Source of the DNA: Siphonodentalium dalli
Lineage: Eukaryota; Mollusca; Scaphopoda; Gadilida; Siphonodentaliidae
Reading direction: 5' to 3'
Assembly (NCBI GenBank): GCA_032622095.1
Contig: CP136063.1
Coordinates: 269,257,426-269,321,425 of the forward strand
Length of the DNA stretch: 64,000 nucleotides
The position numbers were made by a program, and so were the translations under genes. Under the pieces are notes generated by a model. That model was given only the letters and a program-made list of their open reading frames with translations. It ran no database searches and was not told the DNA's origin. Of the stretch, positions 23,959 through 35,085 are shown in pieces. Position 1 is the first letter of the stretch; each line of letters begins with the position of its first letter.

Positions 23959-24194
23959 CTGTAATTTATATGTTAGCGTGAGAACATGATTATCTCTGGA
24001 AATCACTCACTTGAGTTGTTTTCAGTGACAAGAGTTCATATCGTGATATACAGTCATTGTCGGTAAGTTTGGGCTACACTTTGCTTAAACAAACACTGCT
24101 TGTGGCGATGGGATCACGAGTCACGCATTGTAAAAACAGACTATAACCTGCCGGCTCGGATGCATTCACACATCCCTGCCGGATAAGTGAGAAC

Positions 24195-24320
24195 AAGAAA
24201 ACCATAGTCAGAAATGGTAACGCCACCAAGATCATATTATTAGCCATAAATATAAATCATAATATAAAATATATTGGTTACATGAATGGACCGCCTCAGA
24301 ATTCCGTTAAGACATGCAAG
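24195..24320. repeat. Dispersed repeat R, copy 2
   Basis: Begins exactly at the right end of the FLYWCH element with AACAAG...GTCAGAAATGGTAACGCC and ends CTCAGAATTCCGTTAA. It is the same block series as at 5272-5430. Confidence 0.65.
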
Positions 24321-24700
24321 TAATTCTTCAAATTATTACAATGAACTACGGCTTATAAATTACTGCAGGTTTCTCATTCGCCACACCAGAATGCTTCTAA
24401 ATGCGGATCAAAGCTAAGAGTGCATGGCACAGCCATTGTTCATAGACATTTTACAGATAGCGAGAATGATGCATGCTGGGAACGAAAGTATCCACAGCAA
24501 AGCCATGTGCTTACGGAGGCATGCGCTTATTATAGGGGATTTATGGTGGGCCTATAAAACTAATTATAACTTTGTTATCTGTCATAGTTTATGCGTGAAA
24601 TTTTAAACATATTTACCATGGACATATACCCCTTCCAGAATGTTGAAAAACATTTTCAGTTGCTCATCGTATTTTTATAGTCGAAATAGTCCGAAATTTC
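24321..24700. other. Non-coding stretch
   Basis: Nothing recognised. Confidence 0.35.
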
Positions 24701-25412
24701 AGAAAATTGCGCTAACTGCTCAATGTTTTAATGTGTTACAAAACGTCTGATAAAAATAGTTCTATCGGGAATATTCACACCATTTTTTTTCAGAGAACAT
24801 AGAGTAAACATAGTCCTATCGGAATATCGTAAAGGAGATTAATTAAAACCCTCAGACTGCCGAGACTGACGACATTAAATTCGCTTTTTCGTGTCCCACG
24901 GAAATGAAACTTGTCTGTCCATTGATCACGTTATTTATTTGACATAGTATTTTTTTTTCTGTTGTATTTGAACACGTGCAGGCTGCACGATTATAATAAC
25001 TTCAACCGATAAGCGCCGACTGATACCCGCGCAATAATTTGTCTCAAATAAATTGTTATCAAAACGCAGGTTTATGGACGCGGACATAAGCCGATTAAGT
25101 GTAATGTAATTTATCCATGAACTTGACTGAAAGATTGTGATTCTATCACCATTAGCCACGAAAATGGGACCTCTAAACAGGCAAGTTTGATTTTCGGGGG
25201 ACACGAACAAGCGAATTTATTGTGGGCAGTTTCGGCAGTCTGAGGGTTAATTAATCCCGAATTAAACGGAACTACTTTACGATAGTCCGATAGGACTATG
25301 TTTACTCTATGCATGTTCTCTGAAAAAATAGTGTGAATATTCCAGATAGAACTCTTTTTATCAGACGTTGTGTAACACCTTAAACATTGAGCAGTTATAG
25401 CGCACACCGAAA
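24701..25412. mobile_element. Foldback element with ~220-bp inverted arms
   Basis: Left arm about 24701-24920 and right arm about 25170-25412 are inverse copies at roughly 85-90%. Shared in order are AACTGCTCAATGTTT, CGTCTGATAAAAA, GAATATTCACAC, GAGTAAACATAGTCCTATCGG, CCCTCAGACTGCCGA and AAATTCGCTT. The 250-bp spacer shows nothing. No transposase. The minus frames at 24935-25210 and 25111-25437 are incidental. Confidence 0.88.
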
Positions 25413-25464
25413 TGTGTTGTCTTGCAAGATATCCCATCGCTTTAGCTAAATTTACCTTCCTACA

Positions 25465-25610
25465 ATATCCATAAAGAGGATCATATATTATATACCCACG
25501 GTTTTAATTATAGAATATAAAATATATTGGTTTCGCGAATGACCAACTCAGAATTCCGTTAAAATAACAATAACAACCAGCACCTATAACGAACCGTTTT
25601 ACTGGACTTG
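25465..25610. repeat. Dispersed repeat R, copy 3
   Basis: Shares ATAGAATATAAAATATATTG, GCGAATGACCAACTCAGAAT and AATAACAATAACAACCAGCA with copy 1; these two are closer to each other than to copy 2. Confidence 0.75.
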
Positions 25611-25675
25611 GCCTACTGGTCGCGTAGTTCCGACTTTTAAATAAACGGAATTTTCAACTCTATAAATAAAAGCCC

Positions 25676-26275
25676 CACAAGAATACATTCGCCCTGTCCA
25701 CCACGCAATATCAAAATCTCAGCAGCTATAGATACACCACAGGTGGCGTAATTACATCGGTGACTTTAAGTTTACAATTTGAGCCTGTCCTCACTCTATC
25801 GATACGATTTATCATAAACATATTATACACCGGTGGCGTTAACTTTACAATTTCGGCATCTACGTTATTCTATCGGTACGATTCAGTAAGGTACAAACAA
25901 TCTCCATAAATTACCCACAATTCAGTTCACTACACCAGGGGGCTCCCAATAGGTTATACAATATTTTCAGGGGCTCCCAATAGGTTATACAATATTTCAG
26001 GCTATCAGATTATTTATATTTTCAACAACATATTATTACACCGGTGACTTTAAGTTTACAATTTGAGCCTGTCCTGACTCTATCGATAGGAGTTATCATA
26101 TTTTCATAAACGTATTATACACCGCTGGCGTTAACTTTACAATTTCGGCATCTACGTGATTCTATCGGTATGATTAAGTAAGGTACAAACAATCTCCAAG
26201 AATACATTCACCCTGTACACCACGCGATATCAAAAAACCAAAAGCTAGAAACACCACACTAGGTGGCGTAATAAG
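25676..26275. repeat. Interleaved direct duplications
   Basis: The block GGTGACTTTAAGTTTACAAT...GCCTGTCCT occurs at about 25755 and 26040, each followed by TATACACCG.TGGCGTTAAC and CAATTTCGGCATCTACGT. A CAAGAATACATTC.CCCTGT block flanks the region at 25678 and 26197. Between them a 34-bp GGGGCTCCCAATAGG unit is directly repeated (about 25933-25998). Confidence 0.8.
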
Positions 26276-26558
26276 CCCTATTTTATTTTGAGCGTATATG
26301 GAAAGTTACAAATGACTTTTCTGGCCAAGGGCTGGATAACTCTAACTTAGTGCATATATAAATATTGCGTTGTGGGCAGTTGAGTTTAACGGTTAAGAAC
26401 ATCAACCAGTACCCCGGAAAGCATGTGGAACAATTCAAATTACGGGCAGTTTCCGAACTGCCCATAATTCGACGAGCTGCCCACAACGTTGGTAACAGCA
26501 TGACAAAACTGCCCGTTTGTTGAAACTATATATATATGTATATATATAGCAATATGTG

Positions 26559-26627
<69 letters not shown>
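26559..26627. repeat. (AT)n microsatellite
   Basis: About 69 bp of uninterrupted AT dinucleotides, with shorter AT-rich runs just upstream (26526-26550). The minus frame at 26440-26646 reads it as alternating Tyr-Ile and is an artefact. Upstream (26350-26510) GGGCAGTT motifs occur in both orientations. Confidence 0.95.
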
Positions 26628-26630
<3 letters not shown>

Positions 26631-26639
26631 CTATTTGGA

Positions 26640-27383
26640 ATTGCATTCGTATAAAATAAATACTTGTATGATTGTGTTGTTCAACGCTGGTCCTGATATT
26701 CGCGATCGTCTTTTTATATGCGTTCTTTTTTATTTTGAATAAAATTATTCATTGCAAATAAGTATATGATCTTATGGTCTTATCTACTTGATTCACACTT
26801 AATACTACAGTCAATAACATTCGGTCAAGAGTTCTTCAGATCTTGTGTCTGTGTGATCTTGACTTCGACTCCGAACCCGACTCCGACATTAATTTATATT
26901 AAGCAATCGGATGCATTTGGTTGCTCTTGTTCGTTCGAAGTACCACGCCAATTGCGCACGGACAGCGCGATCAGTGAAATACCCTACGTGGTATCCGAAC
27001 GTGATCGCATGCGCGTCATAAACTTTCGACCAATAACAAGTCGTGTGCTCTACCGACGTCTCTAACTGACCCCCTTGCTTCTACATCTCTGCAAGACGGA
27101 TGTTAAACAAACTAACAAAGTCCATTCAATGAATCGAGAAATTTAGAGTTGGTAACTCATATATTTAACCGAATCACTGGACAGTATAAGCATCGTAGTG
27201 ATATTGTTAGTATCTGTTCTGAGATAATTTTCATGTCTACTCAAACTTCAAAGATACCATGCACCTTGAGTACCAAAGTATACCATATAACACAAAGAAA
27301 GGTCAACACTACTAAATTACTGGTTATATCACATCCGTAGGGCTGTATGTTTTGCACTAAAATAGTATAGTATACATATGTAA
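26640..27383. other. Non-coding stretch
   Basis: A 99-codon plus frame at 26766-27065 resembles no family; a CGACTCCGA-type short repeat lies near 26865. Nothing else recognised. Confidence 0.35.
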
Positions 27384-27560
27384 TATGATGATACGTAAAC
27401 GTAATTTGCGCCCACTTGTTAATGTTCATGGGGTTATCAGATGAATGTTTTAATCTTTCAAAGATTTGATGACTAATTAACCGTAAGGTGACATAACAAC
27501 AATCATACCGGTATATGTAAATGATCATACATACCGTAATTGTAAATGTTGTTTAAACAG
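27384..27560. repeat. Fragment of repeat X
   Basis: CATACGTAAACGTAATTTG-like start, then GCCC.CTTGTTA.TGTTCATGGG, corresponds to the end part of the units at 53.7-55 kb. Only the 3' part of X is present. Confidence 0.6.
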
Positions 27561-27883
27561 TCCAAAATATTAAAATACAAGACAGTCAATGACTGTGGGT
27601 CGCTCACCAGACTGTAAAGACTGAGAAGACGGGGACTCTGAAGACTACAAGAGTCAGTACTTGACAAAATCACTTAAGACAAGTAGTTCTAAACATGGAC
27701 ATAGCTGGAAGTTCTCAGATGAGCAGGTCTCTTCACCTTGGAATTTCTAATTGCACACCACTGGCAAATCTCCAACCCCTTACCATTTAAAGACAACCAT
27801 ACCACAATACTAAGTTCAAAAAAGTCCTTCTGTATATCCCTCTTAGGTTTAATTTTACGACTGGTGCCAGTACTTCAAGCTGG

Positions 27884-29050
27884 GAAAAACCAACAAAATA
27901 TTTTCTCAATCTTGAAAAGCGGAATTGCATATCAAAAACCCTGACCAATCTTACAAAATTAAATGGGGATAGTCTTACAAACCAAAACGATATCTTAGAA
28001 GAGACTCCTAATTTTTACCAGACACTATACTCTTCAAAACCAATCAATAGCTATCACACCGAAAATGTGTTTTCTGATTTGGACAACCCCACCCTTTCAC
28101 CAATGTCTGCGCAAAATATTGAAGGTCCCATAACTCTAAATGAACTTACAACAGCTTTGAAGAAATCTAAAAATGGCAAATCTAGTGGCCTAGATGGTTA
28201 TCAGTATGAATTTTGGAAATTCTTTTGGTCAGATTTAGGTCAAATTCTATGTGAATCACTAAACGAATCCTTTGACGCTGGAGAATTATCCATCACACGA
28301 AAACAAGGCCTGATTACACTCATTCCAAAGAAAGTCAACGATCGCCAACTTTTAAAGAACTGGAGACCAATAACCTTATTAAACTGTACCTATAAATTAG
28401 CATCATCGTGTATTGCCGAAAGATCAAAAACCGTACTACCAAACATTATCAATCCTGATCAGACTGGATTCCTAAAAGTCAGATATATCGGCGACAATAC
28501 AAGGCTAATATATGACATTATTTATAATACGAAAATAAAAAATAAGGTAGTGCTTCTTCTTCTCGTTGACTTCGAAAAGGCATTTGATTCTTGATTCCAT
28601 TAAAAATGGATCTCAGTGTTCTATAAAAATATAAATTCTCCCGTTCTCGTTTATGTGCATATATCACAAAATTTTATTATTTCTCGAGGCTGTCGACAGG
28701 GAGCCCCAATTTCACCCTATATTTTTTTAATATGCGCGGAAGTGCTAGCACTAATGGTTAGAAATAATAGAAATATTAAAGGTATAACCCTCGGTGGTGA
28801 AGAATACAGATTAACCCAATACGCAGACGACACGACACTCATCCTGGACGGCAATGAAACAAGTGTAAGAGAAGCATATCACATTCTTGACGTTTTCGCA
28901 CAAATTTCTGGTTTATGGATCAACCCTAGTAAATGTCAGGCGTCGTGGATTGGTTGTTATACAGGGCGAAGTGACCATATATGCCCAGACCTCAATATAA
29001 ATTTTCAGGTTCTTTCGACCTACTTGGTCTCCGCTTTAATACAAACTTAA
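27884..29050 (+). pseudogene. LINE ORF2 reverse transcriptase core, broken
   Basis: Open without a start from 27884: EKPTKYFLNLEKRN is the conserved segment just upstream of the RT in L1/Tx1 elements. It continues to NGKSSGLDGYQYEFW, then LITLIPKK...LKNWRPITLLN, PDQTGFLK.RYIGDNTRLI and LLVDFEKAFDS, and is stopped at 28592-28594. After a deletion of the segment normally following FDS, the second frame (28616-29050) carries ISRGCRQGAPISPYIF and the catalytic YADD in TQYADDTTLIL. The YADD is intact, but stops and the missing palm segment rule out activity. Clade by motif style: L1/Tx1. Confidence 0.92.
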
Positions 29051-30455
29051 ACTTAATGTCAGATAATTACGAAAAACAATTCGACGACATAATAAGATCC
29101 ATTGAAATTTGGAACACAGATTACTTACCCCGCTAGGTATAATAACGGTGATTAAATATCTCATACCCAAACTTACTCACCTATTCATATCGCTGCCCAA
29201 CCCAGAACCACAATTTGTACATAGACTAGAATCATTGTTTTTTAACTTTGTGTGGGGCAGCAAGCGTGACCGAGTCAAGAGAAAACTGTTATGCCAAGAC
29301 TATAAACAAGGTGGCATCAAGATGGTAGATATTAAAAACTTCATCACTTCCATGAAAATAACATGGATCAGGCGTTTAGTGAACAAAAGCTCTAAATGGA
29401 CAAACCCCGTTGACAGAACTCCCTATTCTTAAAGACCCTTTTTTCCTCACCTATCATTATTCATATTGATACAGTAAAGCGAAAAAGGTTCAAAATCATT
29501 TTTTGGCGCGACGTACTTATAGCATGGGCAAATTTCCTTGAAAAAAATATTAGAAATGTAAACATATCTACATGCACTCTCTGGAACAACGCCAATATAA
29601 AAATGAATGGAAGCCCTATCAATTTTTCTGCATGGCGCAAGGAGGGAATATATTTTGTACACGATCTGTTACAAGAAAGCGGCAATTTCCATACGACTGA
29701 AACGGTATACTCAACTTACAAAATACGTACAAACTTCCTTATCTTAAATAGTATCCGACGACAGCTTATCTTTTACTCACACAAAATCTCAAAACCCATT
29801 GTCCGAAGCCCGATGCCCACCCTCCCAGATAATTTCGTGACCCTACTCAGAAATCATCGCGGAGGACGCGATTTCTATGACATATTGAACCACGATTGCC
29901 ATGTACCCACTTCCCATGCAAAATGGCAAAGAAGAAATTGACTGGAATATATACAATAAACTACCATTTTCCACGACGCCTGACACACAGCTTCAATGGC
30001 TTCAGTATAGAATTAACTCTAGAATTATATCAACTGATAGCTTCCTGAAAATAGCCAAAATTCGACAAGATGACACATGCGTGCGTTGCAAAGACAAGAA
30101 GGAAAGCATATCACATATATTTTGGGAATGTGAACACGTTCTAACTTTTCTGACAGACATACATTCATGGGGTAACCGAAACAACGTCAAATTGCAAGCG
30201 ATTAAACGAATAATGATAATTGGGTACCGCTGTGTAAATGACAATTATACCACTAATTTATTCTGACTCTTAGTAAAACAATATATCTATAGAACAAAAT
30301 TCACACCAGAAAAATTAACAATTTCGTCATTCCAAGGAGATTTGGGCTTTCGATATAAATGTAAAAAATATAATGCACGCCGTGAATTTAAATTGGAAGA
30401 GTTCGAAAAAGACTGGTTCGTGTTCAAATTTGCCGTGAAAGAAAATGCACAATAA
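29051..30455 (+). pseudogene. LINE ORF2 C-terminal part, broken
   Basis: After frame changes near 29050-29110, the frame 29109-29432 gives the post-RT region (LTPLGIITVIKYLIPKLTHL, FFNFVWG, QDYKQGGIKMVDI, KITWIRRLV). The frame 29603-29941 continues it (INGSPINFSAW-like, IYFVHDLL). The frame 29901-30266 carries KLPFSTTPDTQLQWLQYRIN and the terminal Cys-His motif CVRCKDKKESISHIFWEC (CxxC-H-C), typical of L1/Tx1 C-termini. In-frame sequence continues past the TGA at 30264-30266 to a TAA at 30453-30455. At least five lesions. Confidence 0.88.
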
Positions 30456-30678
30456 TTACTCCCATCACCAGAAATGTTATTATTGCTACTATTATATTAC
30501 TCCCACTATTCATAGCCGTCCTTAGTTGGCCATGCATGAATACAGAAATGTTGACCAGAGCACATAACTAATTATTACTTCCATTGTGTGAAAATATTCC
30601 CACATCACATGTTCTTATACTCTGTTAAAGAAACTATATCTACTTGTTCACCACCGATAACAGCCGACCTTCACCCAC

Positions 30679-31084
30679 GGGACTAAGGCTACGTTCACAC
30701 ACCTCGACAAATTGCACGCCAAATTTCCACCCGATTCGTCAAATTAAAGCCAATTCCTGCACATATGAATGATATATCTTGAATTCTTAATGCATATTAT
30801 TTTAGCATTAGAATATATGATTTTAGATACTAAACACAAATACCGATTACACAGTTGACCCTTAAAAATATTTTTATATTGTATGTCTGAAATGTCTAAA
30901 ATTCCATGAGCGCATATATATTTCCAGGCTTCGAAACTGTCCAATATATATTAGACGGCAATGACTGAAAATAATACTCGTAGTTTATACTCCATATTTA
31001 GCAAATCTTTGACATGTAAGTCAAATGCTACGTATTCCCCTGACAGGGTATCCCGGTTCGTGAACGTGGCCTCAGTCGGGATTG
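30679..31084. mobile_element. Possible MITE in the LINE 3' region
   Basis: A block with GACTAAGGCTACGTTCACAC near 30681 is inverted near 31060-31081 (GTGAACGTGGCCTCAGTC). The arms are about 24 bp with 4-5 mismatches. GGCYACGTTCACA-type ends are seen in several MITE families. No clear target duplication. Confidence 0.5.
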
Positions 31085-32376
31085 TATGTAAGTCACGTTT
31101 GAAAGCTGGTATGTCTGTAGAGAGCGCAAGACAGAGCGATAGGCGTGTGTCTGCATATTAATGCATTCTTTAGATGTAACTTGTCTTAGCTATGTATACG
31201 TATGTTCGAACGTTATTCAATAAAAATATTATTAAAAAAAAGGACTTCAAGCTCTTAAACGTTTGAAAATTACCAACCTGACACCCCCATAAAGTTACAA
31301 TTTGTGGCCAATTTGGTTCAACTGTTTAACCTGAAGTAGGAACATATGGACTGATGGTTTAAAAACATACATGTTGGAAAATTAAACCAAACAATGAGAA
31401 CAATTCTAACTTATCTTTGGTGTGAACATCTAATCTACAACTAATGTAGTATCAGGCATGAAATATTTGACTGTTTAACTTTTGATCAAAGTAGGGGGTC
31501 AAATCTCCACCCCTCTACACTCATTCTCCATTGCCTCAAACATTGCCACACCCGCGCTGTCTAGAAATCAATATTATTATACCAGTACCAAACAGCAATG
31601 AGGAGAGTTAAATCTCTTATCTCTGCCCTATTAGAACAAATGTGAAGCCCCATCTATGAGATCCATTCATCTAGTAATATCAATATCCCCCCCATTTTTT
31701 CTTTGAAAAATCAGGGTATGATTTCACCTGGATAAGTGGTGGTTAAGAAACTAATATTGGAACAGCCGAGTCTGTATTTAGTGTGTCTGACATTTGCAGG
31801 TGAATTAAATGACAGTAATCCACAAGGTGGACTAACATCACCGAATTCACCCTCGGGGAAATCATTTCCTAAAAATTACCTCATTTGAACAAATCTGAAC
31901 CCGGGTCACCCAAGGCCCATCCTTACCAAATATAAGCTATACAGGCCTAATGGTCCTTGAGAAAAAATTGTTTTAAGAGTTACTATGGAGGGAAAGAAAA
32001 CAATTATTGATAGACTGATGGATAGACATCCCAACAGGCAGACGGATGGAAGCCTGACAGATAGAAGACAAATCCAATCCAATATATACCCCAATTTTTC
32101 TTTGACAAATCAGGATATGATTTCATCTGGATAAGTGGTGGTTAAGAAAATAATATGAAACAGCCAAGCCTGAATTAGTATGTCTGACATTTGCAGAATT
32201 ATGTTCATGTAACTAAAACAAAGTTTCAATTTGATACTTAGTATACTTCACAGAAGACGACGCCTAAGCAGCATTAGGTCCATGGATTGTGTATTCGGTG
32301 ATGCTAACCTGCTGTATGGGATAGCAACACTAAATTCACCCTCTGGGGACCTCATTCTGCAAATGTCAGACACACT

Positions 32377-33540
32377 ATTTCCAGACTTGAAGAAATCTAT
32401 AAAGCCATTCACAGTACCATTGTATGTCAGGGAAACCAATTCCTATAAATCATTACCTAACCTTGGGAGCAGCAAATAACGATTACATTCCACCCGTTTA
32501 AAATATGGGAACTTTGTTGAGTTCTGACTGGTGAACTTCAAAGCATTCAACACACAAAGCAGGCAATATATTTCTTTGTTCCATAATAATCTATTTCACA
32601 GTAGGGGTCATAGTACAAATTCCAGATTGCATGATTGTTGCCATGTTTGGAGTCGATATCGCAATTGATACACATTGCATTGATTACCCGGAAGAAATTC
32701 AACGATTATAAGGGATGCAAATCAGATTTGGCTCAACAATTTGATATAGTTCATGCATGCAATCTCGAGCGGGGACCTGCACTTACTGTGGAATACCGGT
32801 GCATTATTTTTGACTGAGGAACAGGTATTACCTAAGAAATATATAGTAGCTGCAATGTTTTTATCAATGTTATAAACTTCCCTGTCAGAACATGAACATG
32901 ATTTGAACTGGTGAATTATGATATATATACGGACGTAGTCAGAGAATGATTCGTCACATGCAATGATCTAGCCAGATATATAACCTCCCTGAGAAGGGGG
33001 CGAAAAAACCAAACCAAACACAAGGCTGGAGGGCGGGTGTGTCGGGCCGGATATGGTGTGTAATGCAATTTTTCATACACTGCAATTTACCCATGCTGTC
33101 CTTTATTAATGGTATATATATATACTCTCATATACACAAATATTTAACATTTAGAGCATATTTAACTGCATTTTGGGGGTCTATATATGGTCTAATAGCG
33201 GTACAAATGCAAGCATTCTGGCAAATATAACTCGAAATTGCCACTAGAATTCACATCAGAATGATCAGATCCATTCCTTGTGTGTGAACTAATATTGTAG
33301 TTGTGTATTGTGTAGCAATGTTGTGACTGACTGGAGGTCCAGAGCCTGTCAGTATTCGGCTAGAAACTATGGTTTGATGTCTGGAAGGACGAGATGGTAC
33401 TGCATGGATTAAACCCCATGTTTATATTTTGCATAATAATTATAATTACTCCGTCTGTCCATAGTACGCCTGTCACTCACATGGGCTAATAGTTTTACGG
33501 GGCTAACGCCATATTATGGCTGAAGGGGTCACTCTCACCA
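32377..33540. other. Non-coding stretch between M1 and M2
   Basis: M1 homology stops after CAGACACACTA. Nothing recognised in the rest. Confidence 0.4.
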
Positions 33541-34692
33541 AACAAGACAGCCAATGACTGGGGGGTCGCCCACCTGACTGTAAAGACTGAGAAGACTGGG
33601 ACTCAGAAGACTACAACAGTCAGTAATTGTCAAAATCACACAAAAGACAAGTAATTCTAAACAGGTACATAGCTGGTGGTTCTCAGATGAGCAAGGCTCT
33701 TCACCTTGAAATTTTTAATTGCACACCACTGACAAATATAAAACCCCTTGCCATGTTAAACAAGACAACCAGACCACAGTCCTAAGTTCGCAAAATTCCT
33801 TTTGCAAAACCCTCTCAGAATGAAATTTTACAACTGTTACCAGTACTTCAAGCTTTCGAAATTTCCAACCTGACATCCCCCATAAAGTTAAAATTTGCGG
33901 CCATTTCGGTACTACAGTTTAACCCAAAGTAGGAAAATATGGACTGTTACTGGTTGAAAAATAAAATGGAACACTATCAGGCATGAAATTTCTAACTGTT
34001 TGAAAATTTTGATCAAATTATCGGGGGGTCAAAACCCCACCCTCTACACTTTCCCGTCCCATTGCCCCACCCAGACAGCTTAGTAATCAAGAGAAATCTA
34101 TACATTAGTATACATGTACCAGTAACCAAAAGCACAGGTATCTCCGCCCCTATTTGAACAAACGTGAATCCCCTATGAGATCCATTCATTTGGTAATTTC
34201 AGATGGTAGATTTTTATAGTTGAACTGAACTGATTTTCCTAAAATAACCCCAAATCTGAACAAATCTAAACCTCAGTCACCAAAGGACCCTCCATACCAA
34301 AAATAAGCTAAATAGGCCTGATGGTTCTTGAGAAGAAATTGTTTTAAGAATAACTATAGAAGGAAATAGTTATGGCCCTGGCTTCTCACCTATTTGACCT
34401 GATGAACTCATTTGAACAGATCTGAATGTGAGTCATCTAGGGGACATCCACACCAAAATATATATACCCATTTGGTCTTTAATATGTATATGGAGAAGAA
34501 AACAATTGATGGACGGATTGAGACATAATGACAGATGGATGGATGGGAGAACAGTCTGACATAGAGACAAATTCAATTCAATATACCCCCCAAGTTTTCT
34601 TTGCAAAATCAGGGTTTAATGAGTTGAACTGGAAACTGGTGGTTAAGAAAATAATATTCGAAAAGCCAAGCCTGAACATACATGTAGTATAT

Positions 34693-34790
34693 TTGCAGAA
34701 TGAGGTCCCAAAGGGTAATTTAATGACGCAATCCTGCAATGCAGGCTAGCATTACCAAATTCACCATATGGGGACCTCATTCTGTTTAGG
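34693..34790. repeat. E hairpin 1 of M2
   Basis: TTGCAGAATGAGGTCCC...GGGTAATTTAATGACG faces GCATTACCAAATTCACC...GGGGACCTCATTCTG. The left arm has lost one short segment. Confidence 0.75.
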
Positions 34791-34989
34791 CCTCAACTGC
34801 TATAGGAGACATAGCATCAGAATGCTTGAAGTTCTCCAGTTAAAGTAGGTGGTGTGCACCCATTGGGCACCTCAATTATGCATTTTTTCTGCTAAAATTA
34901 GGGGATATAGAAACTAAACAGAAGGGAAAATGTAAGTAAAAATGTCAATGTAAGACCCTTATACTTCCCACAAGATGAGGCCTAAGCAA

Positions 34990-35085
34990 AATGAGGACCC
35001 TGACAAGTGTATTTTGTGATTCTGTGGATGTAGCATAACTAAATTCACCCTCCGGGGACCTCATTCTGCAAATATCAGACACACT
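34990..35085. repeat. E hairpin 2 of M2
   Basis: The right arm (GCATAACTAAATTCACCCTC...GGGGACCTCATTCTGCAAAT) is intact, followed by GTCAGACACAC-type sequence. The left arm is decayed, so the hairpin is weak. Confidence 0.6.

Larger units (their letters stand above)
22672..24194. mobile_element. 1.5-kb inverted-end element carrying a FLYWCH gene
   Basis: GTTCTCACTTATCCGGCAGG at 22672-22691 is perfectly inverted at 24175-24194; a TTATAGTCTGT block also recurs in inverse position further in. Between them lies a decayed minus-strand gene with a FLYWCH finger. FLYWCH fingers are known in host genes and in MULE-type transposons, so a transposon origin is plausible. No target duplication could be shown: the right flank is the dispersed repeat R. 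No transposase DDE domain is visible. Confidence 0.6.
27882..31243 (+). mobile_element. 5'-truncated L1/Tx1-type LINE
   Basis: Flanked by a perfect 10-bp target duplication, ACTTCAAGCT (27872-27881 and 31244-31253). The 3' end is A-rich (ATTATTAAAAAAAA). Paralogues M2 and M3 read uninterrupted across this site, which confirms the insertion. The 5' end falls inside ORF2 just before the reverse transcriptase, so ORF1 and the endonuclease are missing: a typical incomplete target-primed insertion. ORF2 has several stops and frameshifts. A small inverted-repeat element seems nested in the 3' region (30679-31084). Confidence 0.93.
27578..32376 (+). mobile_element. M1 element, split by a LINE, 3' truncated
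   Basis: The 5' end carries the M hallmark ACAGTCAATGACTGT followed by GCTCACC. M sequence runs to 27881, is interrupted by the LINE (27882-31243), resumes at 31244 with ACTTCAAGCT and continues through CCAACCTGACACCCCCAT and two weak E-type blocks (31779-31866 and 32285-32376). The 3' half present in M2 is missing. Not coding. Confidence 0.8.

Noticed and set aside
26440-26646. Frame with long Tyr-Ile repeat
   Set aside because: Direct translation of the AT microsatellite.
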